Part shown: piece after piece, positions 1 through 6,818 of the stretch
Numbering within the stretch: position 1 is the first letter of the stretch
How the letters are laid out: each line of letters starts with the position of its first letter
DNA from: Darwinimomas sp045600945
Lineage (GTDB): Bacteria > Bacillota > Clostridia > Lachnospirales > Lachnospiraceae
Assembly: GCA_045600945.1 (NCBI GenBank)
Contig: JAZRYX010000045.1
Coordinates: forward strand, 1 to 25,239
Direction: 5' to 3'
Length of the DNA stretch: 25,239 nt
The notes under the pieces: model-generated
Told to the model about the DNA's origin: nothing
Database searches by the model: none
The model's input: the letters and a program-made list of their open reading frames with translations, nothing else
Program-made: the position numbers and the translations under genes

Positions 1-1076
1 ATAGCTCTTTTCTTGCCACGACGTTTAACAAGAGATTCATATTTCTTTTTGTAGTAAGGAGACTTGTCGGATTTCACGGCTGCATGAGCACACTGTACTA
101 ATGCAGGTTTGAGGTAAACACCGGCACGTGTAATACGAACAGATTTCTTCTTACCGGCGGATTCATTGTTGCCAGGAGTAAGACCGGCCCAACAGCACAA
201 GCGTTTTGAATTACAAAACTGAGACATATCAATACCTATTTCGGAGATGATAGTAATTGCACTATCACGTTTGACACCCGGAATGGTAGTTAGTAACTGG
301 ATAGCTTTATCATAATCAGGATCAGAAGAAATCAAAGAGTCAATCTGTTTATCAACATCATTGATCTCAGCTGTGATATAATCCATATGTGCGCGGACTA
401 GGCGTATACGATATTTCTGGGCATCAGTCATCTGATATCCTTCGATGGATTCAATCACAGAATCTTCTTTGGATTTAAGTCGCCTAAGAAGTTTAGAAGC
501 GATTTCTTCATGGTTAATCGTAGTACTTGATTGTTCAAGCAGATAGTCGATAATGGATGTGGATGACTTCCCAAAGATATCGGAAACAACAGAATCTAAT
601 GCGACATTACAAACGGTAAGGGCATTCTGATATCTATTCTTTTCGCTTGAGCGGCAAGAAACAAGCTTGTAACGATATCTTGTGTATTCTCTGAGAATGC
701 GGATAGCTTTGCAAGGGATGTAACTGCCTTTCACAAGTCCAAGACGGAATAAATCTCCAATCCATTTAGAATCTTTAGCGTCGTCTTTGTTGCCTTTAAC
801 AGCTTTTACCCATTTGGGATTAGCGATGGTGACATTGATTTGATCTTCGAGAAGATTGAAGACAGGAATCCAATATTTACCTGTAGATTCCATGCAGACA
901 TCATGACAGTCGTTTTCAAGAAGCCATGATTTGAATTCTAAAATAGAATTGTTGAAGGTAGAGAATCGCTTCTTTTGATAAGAAGGTTCAAAACCGTCAG
1001 TGGTTTTGATGATTGTGGCAACGAGAAAAGATTTGTGAACATCGACACCACAACAGGTTGGGTAAGTAACTTTCAT
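1..1076 (-). CDS. IS110-family transposase (DEDD recombinase), 3' end cut by window edge
   Basis: I translated this frame directly: 358 codons are open from an ATG at 1076 to the window edge, with no stop. The N-terminal RuvC-like DEDD domain shows GVDVHK (Asp12), CMESTGKYW (Glu63) and NKDDAKDS (Asp99, Asp102), which fit the four metal-binding acids of IS110 enzymes. The C-terminal Transposase_20 region has TTIPGV near residue 263 and WAGLTPGNNESAGKKK, where Ser306 is the probable nucleophile. The last visible residues (KRRGKKRA) match the usual IS110 tail, so probably only some tens of residues are missing. An AAGGAG ribosome site lies 7 bases before the start. Known of the family: RNA-guided recombination through a circular intermediate, without terminal inverted repeats. 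The gene looks intact. Confidence 0.93.
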   Translation of the reverse strand, partial: MKVTYPTCCGVDVHKSFLVATIIKTTDGFEPSYQKKRFSTFNNSILEFKSWLLENDCHDVCMESTGKYWIPVFNLLEDQINVTIANPKWVKAVKGNKDDAKDSKWIGDLFRLGLVKGSYIPCKAIRILREYTRYRYKLVSCRSSEKNRYQNALTVCNVALDSVVSDIFGKSSTSIIDYLLEQSSTTINHEEIASKLLRRLKSKEDSVIESIEGYQMTDAQKYRIRLVRAHMDYITAEINDVDKQIDSLISSDPDYDKAIQLLTTIPGVKRDSAITIISEIGIDMSQFCNSKRLCCWAGLTPGNNESAGKKKSVRITRAGVYLKPALVQCAHAAVKSDKSPYYKKKYESLVKRRGKKRA

Positions 1077-1340
1077 AGTGCAACTCCTTTCATAAAAGAT
1101 AAGAAGCCATTGACTGAACTGCCACACAATAAAACAGAAGTGCTTTAACAATTCTTAGTGTACGGATTCATGATGCCACTTATTTGTGCTTGAAAAGGCA
1201 GAACTTACACTGATTAACATGCTGTCTAAAACAGAGAAAGTTTTTACAACTCCTCTCACCGTGCTTTGTAGTGTAGCTTCTTGCAAGCTATCATAAGCCA
1301 TAGCGTTGAGCTGTGAAACACTTTCGTTACTATTTGTGCC
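1077..1340 (-). ncRNA. Candidate IS110 bridge RNA region (non-coding left end)
   Basis: About 260 bases lie between the transposase start and the thiN junction. In IS110-group elements this place encodes the bridge RNA, read in the transposase direction, whose two loops specify target and donor DNA. Visible structure is modest: a 6-bp stem TAGCTT/AAGCTA (1274-1290), a 4-bp stem CTGT/ACAG (1222-1234), and the 9-mer TATTTGTGC occurring at 1181-1189 and again at 1331-1339, exactly 150 bases apart. The second copy is near the presumed element end, so the inner copy could be a donor-matching guide. A minus-strand reading frame here has no recognisable product. Position is the main support; exact RNA ends are unknown. 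Confidence 0.4.
1306..1333 (+). promoter_or_regulatory. Possible outward promoter from the IS end into thiN
   Basis: TTGAGC (1306-1311) and TACTAT (1328-1333) are separated by 16 bases, each matching the sigma-A consensus at 4 of 6 positions. It points at thiN, whose start is 36 bases beyond. If real, the element supplies transcription to the gene it cut off from its upstream neighbours. Weak boxes; low confidence. Confidence 0.25.
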
Positions 1341-1355
1341 GCGGCATGCCCGCGG
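1339..1355. repeat. GC-rich palindrome at the IS110/thiN junction
   Basis: CCGCGG (1339-1344), a 5-base spacer CATGC, and CCGCGG (1350-1355) form a perfect 6-bp inverted repeat in otherwise AT-rich sequence, 13 bases before the thiN ATG. It may be part of the IS end, the target that the IS recognised (some IS110-type elements insert in REP-like palindromes), or the tail of a disrupted upstream gene. I cannot choose between these from a single copy. Confidence 0.55.
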
Positions 1356-1368
1356 AATGGAGATTAAC

Positions 1369-1980
1369 ATGAAAAGAGCTCTTATAATATCCGGAGGGGA
1401 TTTCTCACCGATTGACAACAAAAAATATGATTTAATAATTGCCTGTGATAAGGGATACTCCTATGCCCTTAAGATGAATATATCACCTGATATCGTAATT
1501 GGCGACTTTGATTCATATAACGGTGAAATCAGTAAGGATTTAAAGACAATAACCCTTCCGAAAGTCAAAGATGATACGGATACAATGTATGCGATTAAAT
1601 ATGCCCTTGAAAACGGATATAAAGATATAACCGTTTGTTGTGCCTTTGGCGGCAGGCTTGATCATACTTATGCCAATATTCAATCGGCGGCATATATATC
1701 CGAAAAAGGAGGGTTCCCGCATTTTATCGGTAAAAATACAGAACTTTATATGATAAACAACAGTTCAATCACTCTCCCTAAACTTGACGGACACTCATTA
1801 TCTGTATTCTCTTATTCGGAAAAATGCAAAGGTGTATCAATGGAGGGTCTCAAATATGAACTGCTCGATGATGAGCTCTCAAACAGTTTCCCGCTCGGAG
1901 TAAGCAATGAATGGATTGATGATAATGCCTGGATTTCAGTCAAATCCGGTCTTCTCTGTATAATTATCTCATCCAAATAA
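1369..1980 (+). CDS. thiN: Thiamine pyrophosphokinase
   Basis: Transfers pyrophosphate from ATP to thiamine to give thiamine pyrophosphate; cytosolic, last step of thiamine salvage. The 203-residue product shows the family signatures: an N-terminal DKG followed by PDIVIGDFDS, then KDDTDTMYAIKYAL, AFGGRLDH, and near the C-terminus GVSNEW. The ATG at 1369 is chosen because GGAG (1359-1362) lies 6 bases ahead; the in-frame ATG at 1357 lacks such a site. In many Firmicutes the gene follows rsgA and rpe; here an IS110 element sits directly upstream, so thiN may have lost its native promoter. No TPP riboswitch is visible. degV follows, with its own promoter and no clear terminator between them. Confidence 0.93.
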   Translation: MKRALIISGGDFSPIDNKKYDLIIACDKGYSYALKMNISPDIVIGDFDSYNGEISKDLKTITLPKVKDDTDTMYAIKYALENGYKDITVCCAFGGRLDHTYANIQSAAYISEKGGFPHFIGKNTELYMINNSSITLPKLDGHSLSVFSYSEKCKGVSMEGLKYELLDDELSNSFPLGVSNEWIDDNAWISVKSGLLCIIISSK

Positions 1981-1986
1981 AAAAAT

Positions 1987-2015
1987 GTGACATGTCGTGA
2001 AAAATATAGTATTAT
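1987..2015 (+). promoter_or_regulatory. Sigma-A promoter of degV
   Basis: GTGACA (1987-1992) and TATTAT (2010-2015) are spaced by 17 bases, each 5 of 6 to consensus. It lies in the thiN-degV gap, and an AGGAGG ribosome site (2028-2033) follows before the ATG at 2039. Confidence 0.6.
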
Positions 2016-2038
2016 ATAAGGGGTTGTAGGAGGTATAA

Positions 2039-2932
2039 ATGGCAAACGAACCATACGTTCTTTCAGCAGAATCTACTGTTGACTTACCATATGAATATAC
2101 GAAGAGCCGGAATATTCCGGTTGCTTTTTATACATATGTAATCAACGGTACCATATATGAAGATAATATGGAACGTGATCCTGAAGCTGAAAAGTACTTT
2201 TTTGATCAAATTGATGCGGGAAATATACCATCAACCTCTCAAATCAGCTATGGTGCTTATTACGAATACCTGGAATCATTATTAAAAGAAAACGATGTCA
2301 TTCACCTCTGCTTCGGCACCGGTATGACGGGGTCATATAACAATGCCGTACAGGCTGCAGAAGAACTGCGCGAGCATTACCCCGACAGAAAGCTTTATGT
2401 TATTGACACTCTGTGCAGCTGCGGCGGATATGGACTCATTACCGATGATGCCGCTGACATGAGGGATGCCGGTATGAGCATTGACGAACTTAATGACTGG
2501 ATTCTCTCAAGAAGATTGAATTATCATCATGAATTCTTTAATGCTGATCTTTCTTATTTCAAAAGAACCGGCAGAATGTCCGGTCCGGCCGCTACGATAG
2601 CTTCCGTACTGGATATCGTTCCTTCCATGCATCTTAACAGCGAAGGCAGGATAATAGCTTACGGAAAGGTCAGAGGTCTTAAAAAAGAGCTGAAGCATAT
2701 TATCGATGAGATGACGAAACATGCGGAAAACGGAAAGGACTATTCCGGTAAATGTTTTATAAACCATGCCCGTAATGAAGAAACTGCTCTCATGCTTAAG
2801 GAGATGCTTCAGGAAACATTCCAAAATCTTACGGACATAAGAATATATAAGATAGGAAGTATTATCACCGCTCATTGCGGACCCGGTACTATTTCCATGT
2901 ATTACTACGGAGATGAAAGAATTCCGGACTGA
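2039..2932 (+). CDS. DegV family fatty-acid-binding protein
   Basis: DegV proteins bind a fatty acid between two domains; in Firmicutes FakB-type members present exogenous fatty acids to the FakA kinase for phospholipid synthesis. The 297-residue protein has the N-terminal SAESTVDLP segment, PSTSQ (64-68), a FGTGMTGSYNNA loop (about 92-103) in place of the common SSGLSGTY, DTLCSCGGYG, the YFKRTGRMSG segment (about 188-197), and a C-terminal HCGPGT typical of the family. The start follows AGGAGG by 5 bases. Transcribed alone from its own promoter and ended by a hairpin that overlaps its last codons. No fakA is in view, so whether it is a FakB or another DegV paralogue is open. Confidence 0.92.
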   Translation: MANEPYVLSAESTVDLPYEYTKSRNIPVAFYTYVINGTIYEDNMERDPEAEKYFFDQIDAGNIPSTSQISYGAYYEYLESLLKENDVIHLCFGTGMTGSYNNAVQAAEELREHYPDRKLYVIDTLCSCGGYGLITDDAADMRDAGMSIDELNDWILSRRLNYHHEFFNADLSYFKRTGRMSGPAATIASVLDIVPSMHLNSEGRIIAYGKVRGLKKELKHIIDEMTKHAENGKDYSGKCFINHARNEETALMLKEMLQETFQNLTDIRIYKIGSIITAHCGPGTISMYYYGDERIPD

Positions 2933-2956
2933 TAAGTCCGGAATTTCTCGTTTTTT
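2921..2956 (+). terminator. Rho-independent terminator of degV, overlapping its stop codon
   Basis: ATTCCGGACT (2921-2930) and AGTCCGGAAT (2935-2944) make a perfect 10-bp stem with loop GATA, followed by TTCTCGTTTTTT. The left arm is formed by the last codons of degV (Ile-Pro-Asp) and the first base of its TGA, so coding sequence doubles as terminator. It separates degV from the convergent SGNH gene. Confidence 0.88.
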
Positions 2957-2973
2957 GAGATTATTCTTCTTTC

Positions 2974-4308
2974 TTATTCTTTACTTTTTGAAACAAATAT
3001 CGGAGTATCATCAATTATATAGTATTTAGACAATATGTTATTTCCATTCTCCTTATCATAGATTTCAATACAAATGTCAGCCTTTTCTGATTCTTCATCC
3101 AATATGTTACTCTTTTTAATCAAATCAATATTGCCGTCTAATTGGTTCAGTAATTTTTTCGACCTGTAATTCGATTCTATCCCTTTCGTATAAAATAAAT
3201 TCGCTCCAAAGTTACTATTATTTAGTAGCATAAGTACTATATCAAAATCATCCTTATCTCTTATGTTTTTAACAAGGAAATCCTTATACTCAAGATAATC
3301 TGCATCCCATTGAGAATATGATGTATCGTTCCTTTTATCTTCTATCTCAAAATTCTGTGTCAAAAATGTCCCTATATAATCGGTGATTTTTCTTGCCCCG
3401 GAAGGATTTAAATGCGAATTTGAATCATATAAATCAATATCAAAATCCACTGTATCTGTATATTGAAAATCTATAGCTTTTACATTTTGATCTTTTGCCA
3501 GTTTTATTGCTGCATTGCTCCATTTAAGAGAATTTTCGTCTGTCGGATAAGGAAGATTAATAATTACCGGCTCAATACCATTGTCCTTGCAGTAATCAAT
3601 AAATTTCTGTATATATTCTAGCCCAACAGAATTTTCTTTCATATATTCGCTTTGCGAAACAGATGCCATCTCGTATGATTTTGCTATATTAATTCTACTT
3701 TCAGCACCCTTCTCTTTTGTTTTAGCATATACACCAAACCCTTGTAAAATACTATCCGAATGAATGTCATCCCATCTGTTATGATATATTGAAAAAGGCC
3801 ATAATAACTCTTCTCTGTACCCAGGGTTATCTGGGAAAATATCGTTCACAGCTTCTATCTTTGTTCTACTAATTGGAAAAGCATCAAAAGAAATATGAGA
3901 ATATTCGATCTTCATACCTGTTGACTGACTGCTAGCCCCTAAAACATCTAAAACTGCTATTTTGGGTTTGTGAAATTCCGTAGCACCTTTCATCACCCAA
4001 TATGAAGCTGCAATACTATTTGAATGTCCACCAAAATTATACGAAGTTATTCCATAATCTTTCCATAACTGCATTGGAAATATGCCATTGATTACATGAC
4101 TAGTCCCAAAAAACAAAACATCATATTCCGTTTGTTCATCAAAAAACGGCCTGTATTTAAAATCTCCATCACTTCTTTTTGTTGCATTAGATAAAAATAC
4201 AACCCCAAAAGCAATAAGAACTATAGAAATAATAGCTGATATTGCTGTTGCCTTCTTTTTTTTGAAAATATGTTTAAAATTTGAAATAGATGAATCCTGC
4301 TGCATCAT
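2974..4308 (-). CDS. Membrane-anchored SGNH-hydrolase-like protein paired with MBOAT
   Basis: A likely extracytoplasmic O-acetyltransferase or acetyl-carrier partner of the upstream MBOAT protein (compare AlgJ/AlgX, PatB and similar pairs). In 444 residues: a basic N-terminus (KHIFKKKK), one membrane segment (about 21-40), then an SGNH-type domain with FFGTSH (Ser70, probable nucleophile), NFGGHSNS (about 91-98) and a C-terminal block DSNSHLNPSG (Asp295, His299). The Asp-His spacing is one residue longer than the common DxxH. A C-terminal part of about 120 residues is unrecognised. ATG at 4308 lies inside the MBOAT gene (35-base overlap) with GGGGAA ahead, so the two are translationally linked. 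The polymer modified is unknown; sugar and teichoic genes are not in view. Confidence 0.75.
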   Translation of the reverse strand: MMQQDSSISNFKHIFKKKKATAISAIISIVLIAFGVVFLSNATKRSDGDFKYRPFFDEQTEYDVLFFGTSHVINGIFPMQLWKDYGITSYNFGGHSNSIAASYWVMKGATEFHKPKIAVLDVLGASSQSTGMKIEYSHISFDAFPISRTKIEAVNDIFPDNPGYREELLWPFSIYHNRWDDIHSDSILQGFGVYAKTKEKGAESRINIAKSYEMASVSQSEYMKENSVGLEYIQKFIDYCKDNGIEPVIINLPYPTDENSLKWSNAAIKLAKDQNVKAIDFQYTDTVDFDIDLYDSNSHLNPSGARKITDYIGTFLTQNFEIEDKRNDTSYSQWDADYLEYKDFLVKNIRDKDDFDIVLMLLNNSNFGANLFYTKGIESNYRSKKLLNQLDGNIDLIKKSNILDEESEKADICIEIYDKENGNNILSKYYIIDDTPIFVSKSKE

Positions 4309-5770
4309 AAGAGTTTCCCCAAATACCAGTTAAAATTATCAATAATACGAAAAATATAACTACTATCCACTTAAAAACCCAATTCTGTTCTCTAAACCAC
4401 TGTTTAACATCAATCCCTTTATAAACAAAAATGTCTATTAACAACAAAAATGCCGTTGATAATGCAACTAGTTTTATGTTCCGCGAGCTCAATCCAAGTT
4501 CGTAGATTTGTCCTCCAAACAATGTCGTTGGATGTAATTCAAGAATTATTTGCTTGATAATACCAAATGAATTAATCAACCCATCAGCACGGAAAAAAAG
4601 CCATGCAAAATCTACAAGACAAAAAGTTATAAGCATCCTGCAAATTTTCCATACGGTCGTTTTTGTGTTGATTTTTGTGATCTTGTTGATTTTCAGATAA
4701 ACTGGTTTCATTAGATCCCCTATTATCTGATATATACCATGTAGCAGTCCCCATATAACGTAATTCCATTGTGCACCATGCCAAATACCGCTTACTAAAA
4801 AAGTGACAACTATGTTGACGTATTTCTTCAGTTTTGAACAATGGCTTCCACCTAAGGGTATATATACATAATCTTTTAGCCATGAGCTAAATGAAATGTG
4901 CCACCTTCGCCAAAATTCCTTTATAGATTGTGAGAAATAAGGAGTGTGAAAATTCTCAGGTATTAAAATTCCTAACATTTTTGCGGATCCAATTGCCATA
5001 GAGGAATACCCGCAAAAGTCAGTATAAATTTGCAAACCAAAACATATAGTTGCAAATATTATCTGCATACCAGTGTATGATGTATAATCACCGTAAATCG
5101 TATCTACCAATATAGCGATTCTATCTGAAATTACCATCTTTATAAATAAACCCCAAAGAAAACTTAGAGCTCCGAATATAAAGTTATCGTAGTTAAATTC
5201 TCGAGGGTTCTTATACTGTGACAGCTGTTCATCACCTCTACCAATTGGTCCTGATAAGACCTGCGGAAAGAACGAAACAAAAATAGCATAATTAATAAAA
5301 CTATGCCCGGCATTATACTTTCCTTTATATATATCAATAAGATATCCAGCTGCCTGAAATGTAAAAAATGAAATTCCGACAGGTAGAACAAGGCTCACCG
5401 GCGTAATATTGCGCTCTTTAAATGTATTTAAAACTATATTTACATTCTCAATAATAAAATTCGTATACTTGAAAATTGCAAGGACTGAAAACAATACCAC
5501 TAAAGTAATAACAAAAATCCTTTTTTCAGATTTTTGATGCAGTTGTCCTTCAGTAGAAAATTGACTTCTTGTTTTATCTATAATCAGTGCTGCTTCAAAA
5601 GTGATAAGCGTACAAAACAGCAATACAAAGCTGTACTTTACACTCCAAAAGGCATAAAAAACATAATTAGCAACCAATAGAAAAATATTTTGATGTTTTC
5701 TAGGCACTATGTAATAAACAGCGATTACGATTGCCAGAAATATTACATATTTTAACGAATTAAAAACCAT
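4274..5770 (-). CDS. MBOAT family O-acyltransferase (AlgI/DltB-like)
   Basis: A polytopic membrane protein that moves an acyl group, usually acetyl, from a cytoplasmic donor across the membrane to an acceptor on the cell surface. The 498 residues contain many hydrophobic segments and the MBOAT core: QIYTDFCGYSSMAIG (about 247-261), ENFHTPYFSQSIKEFWRRWH (272-291), SSWLKDYVYIPLGGS, and SGIWHGAQWNYVIWGLLHG, where His331 is the expected catalytic histidine. Length and motifs match AlgI/PatA-type enzymes. Only a weak ribosome site (GAAAGAAG) precedes the ATG. The SGNH partner overlaps its 3' end. The pair is AT-rich and lies next to a serine recombinase, which suggests accessory, possibly transferred, surface-modification genes. 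Confidence 0.9.
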   Translation of the reverse strand: MVFNSLKYVIFLAIVIAVYYIVPRKHQNIFLLVANYVFYAFWSVKYSFVLLFCTLITFEAALIIDKTRSQFSTEGQLHQKSEKRIFVITLVVLFSVLAIFKYTNFIIENVNIVLNTFKERNITPVSLVLPVGISFFTFQAAGYLIDIYKGKYNAGHSFINYAIFVSFFPQVLSGPIGRGDEQLSQYKNPREFNYDNFIFGALSFLWGLFIKMVISDRIAILVDTIYGDYTSYTGMQIIFATICFGLQIYTDFCGYSSMAIGSAKMLGILIPENFHTPYFSQSIKEFWRRWHISFSSWLKDYVYIPLGGSHCSKLKKYVNIVVTFLVSGIWHGAQWNYVIWGLLHGIYQIIGDLMKPVYLKINKITKINTKTTVWKICRMLITFCLVDFAWLFFRADGLINSFGIIKQIILELHPTTLFGGQIYELGLSSRNIKLVALSTAFLLLIDIFVYKGIDVKQWFREQNWVFKWIVVIFFVLLIILTGIWGNSYDAAGFIYFKF

Positions 5771-5866
5771 ATTTGTATATTCACTTCTTTCTTATCCTCA
5801 TCAACACAAATTGCAAATATACTATCAATCGTTTTAATGAGGCGAATAAACTATCCGTTTAAGATA

Positions 5867-5895
5867 ATCAAATAAACTCAGTCTAACTCTGTCAA
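5867..5895 (-). promoter_or_regulatory. Candidate promoter of the MBOAT-SGNH pair
   Basis: On the minus strand TTGACA (5895-5890), 17 bases, then TTTGAT (5872-5867). The -35 is perfect and the -10 is 4 of 6. A second option nearer the gene is an extended -10 TGATAGTAT (about 5827-5819); the same 9-mer also precedes the recombinase gene (around 6700-6708). The rest of the 296-base gap 5771-6066 holds the hairpin at 5991-6037 and nothing else I recognise. Confidence 0.45.
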
Positions 5896-5990
5896 TATTA
5901 ATACGCGAACTTTATATAAATCTACTTTGGTTCAAAATGCAGACATGACGGGACAGTGGTTGTATAATATTGGCGATTGCTCTTTTGTTG

Positions 5991-6037
5991 AAAAAGGTAG
6001 CCTTTCTAACAAAGAATGCTTTATTCCATACCTTTTT
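5991..6037 (-). terminator. Possible bidirectional terminator after the recombinase
   Basis: AAAAAGGTA (5991-5999) and TACCTTTTT (6029-6037) form a 9-bp inverted repeat with a 29-base spacer that contains a nested AAAG/CTTT hairpin (6011-6022). On the minus strand the right arm ends in a T run, fitting termination of the recombinase transcript; the mirror image holds on the plus strand. The long loop keeps confidence modest. Confidence 0.4.
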
Positions 6038-6066
6038 TATACGTCCCAATGAGTCTACTTTCTGTG

Positions 6067-6672
6067 CTATACCTTGCTATTGAATTGTTTCTTGTAATTT
6101 CTATAGAAAGTCATCCTCCTTACTCCTATTTTTTCAGCGGCTTTCCTGATTGATACTTTGCCGGAACAACATTCTCTGCATATAGCTTCAAAAGATTCCG
6201 GCATTTCTATCGGTTTTCTTCCAAATCTCTTTCCTTTAGCTTTTGCAGCAGCTATTCCCTCCGCTTGTCTTTGATGTATAAACTCACGCTCAGTCTGCGC
6301 TACATAAGCGAATATTTGAAGCACAAGATCTGCTATTAATGTTCCTGTAAGGTTCCCATCTTTTTGCCTCGTGTCAAGAAGTTCCATGTCAAGTACAACT
6401 ATGTCAGCCTTTATGTCCTTTGTTATATGCTGCCATTGCATCAGAATATCGTTATAATTTCTTCCAAGCCGATCTATGCTTTTTATTATTAATAAATCTC
6501 CTTCTCTTAACTTTTTAATCATCCTTTGATATGAAGGCCTTTCAAAATCTTTTCCGGACTGATAATCACAAAAAATATTTTTCTTCTGTATCTCGTATGG
6601 TCTTAATGATAGCAATTGTCTATCTATATTCTGTTCCTTTGTTGATACTCTTATATACGCATATGTATTCAT
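6067..6672 (-). CDS. Small serine recombinase (resolvase/invertase family)
   Basis: Catalyses site-specific DNA inversion or resolution through a 5'-phosphoserine link. The 201-residue protein has the resolvase domain with YIRVSTKEQ (Arg8, Ser10 nucleophile), DYQSGKDFERP (36-46) and SIDRLGRN (Arg68, Arg71), a long helix around TEREFIHQRQAEGIAAAKAKG (about 126-147), and a C-terminal helix-turn-helix (about 172-192, IRKAAEKIGVRRMTFYR). Size fits stand-alone Hin/Pin/Tn3-resolvase types rather than large serine integrases. AGGAGG lies 7 bases before the ATG. No transposase or obvious res/invertible segment is attached, so it could be a relic of a mobile element or a switch acting nearby. Confidence 0.92.
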   Translation of the reverse strand: MNTYAYIRVSTKEQNIDRQLLSLRPYEIQKKNIFCDYQSGKDFERPSYQRMIKKLREGDLLIIKSIDRLGRNYNDILMQWQHITKDIKADIVVLDMELLDTRQKDGNLTGTLIADLVLQIFAYVAQTEREFIHQRQAEGIAAAKAKGKRFGRKPIEMPESFEAICRECCSGKVSIRKAAEKIGVRRMTFYRNYKKQFNSKV

Positions 6673-6730
6673 TCAATGTCCTCCTGAATCTATGTTTTGA
6701 TACTATCAGTTTCCATATACATTTATGGCA

Positions 6731-6782
6731 AAAGAAAAACAGGTCTGAAAATCACTTAAAATTGATTATCAAAACCTGTTTG
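6731..6782 (-). terminator. Terminator after the cytidylate-kinase-like gene
   Basis: On the minus strand AAACAGGT (6781-6774) pairs with ACCTGTTT (6744-6737); inside, TGA/TCA and a 5-bp TGATT/AATCA stem continue it with small bulges and an 8-base loop. TTTTTCTTTT follows. This ends the sepF-aroB-lspA-rluD-kinase transcript and isolates the recombinase. As the inverted repeat is long and adjoins a recombinase gene, a recombination-site role is an alternative. Confidence 0.7.
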
Positions 6783-6796
6783 TCTATTTATATATG

Positions 6797-6808
6797 CGCA
6801 CTCGTGCG
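6797..6808. repeat. Short perfect palindrome between kinase and recombinase
   Basis: CGCAC-TC-GTGCG is a 5-bp perfect inverted repeat, GC-rich in AT-rich sequence, 11 bases past the kinase stop codon and just before the terminator hairpin. It may be a pre-terminator hairpin or a protein-binding site; the function is not known. Confidence 0.4.
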
Positions 6809-6818
6809 ATACGCTATT

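Larger units (their letters stand above)
1..1340 (-). mobile_element. IS110-family insertion element, partial (left end and transposase)
   Basis: The element consists of the transposase plus its upstream non-coding end, lying against the 5' side of thiN. The far end is outside the window. The boundary near 1340 is an estimate: IS110 elements usually lack terminal inverted repeats and often leave no target duplication, so the edge cannot be read from one copy. It must lie between the transposase start and the thiN ribosome site (about 1359). The long non-coding stretch on the 5' side of the transposase fits the IS110 subgroup better than IS1111, whose RNA lies downstream of the gene. Confidence 0.75.

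Noticed and set aside
1077..1368. TPP riboswitch before thiN
   Set aside because: No thi-box-like conserved segments are visible, and the leader is IS sequence or junction.
1155..1421. Minus-strand reading frame across the IS110 left end and the thiN start
   Set aside because: It spans the IS-thiN junction and has no family motif or ribosome site; best read as chance frame over a non-coding RNA region.
5877..6055. Plus-strand open stretch with an ATG at 5945 (begins MTGQWLYNIGD)
   Set aside because: About 36 codons from the ATG, no ribosome site, no recognisable family, and it runs through the candidate terminator hairpin. A gene remnant cannot be excluded.
5771..6066. Invertible promoter segment for the MBOAT-SGNH pair
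   Set aside because: I looked for matched inverted repeats flanking the promoter and found only a short direct repeat TCTACTTT (5921-5928, 6054-6061), which does not fit an inversion site.
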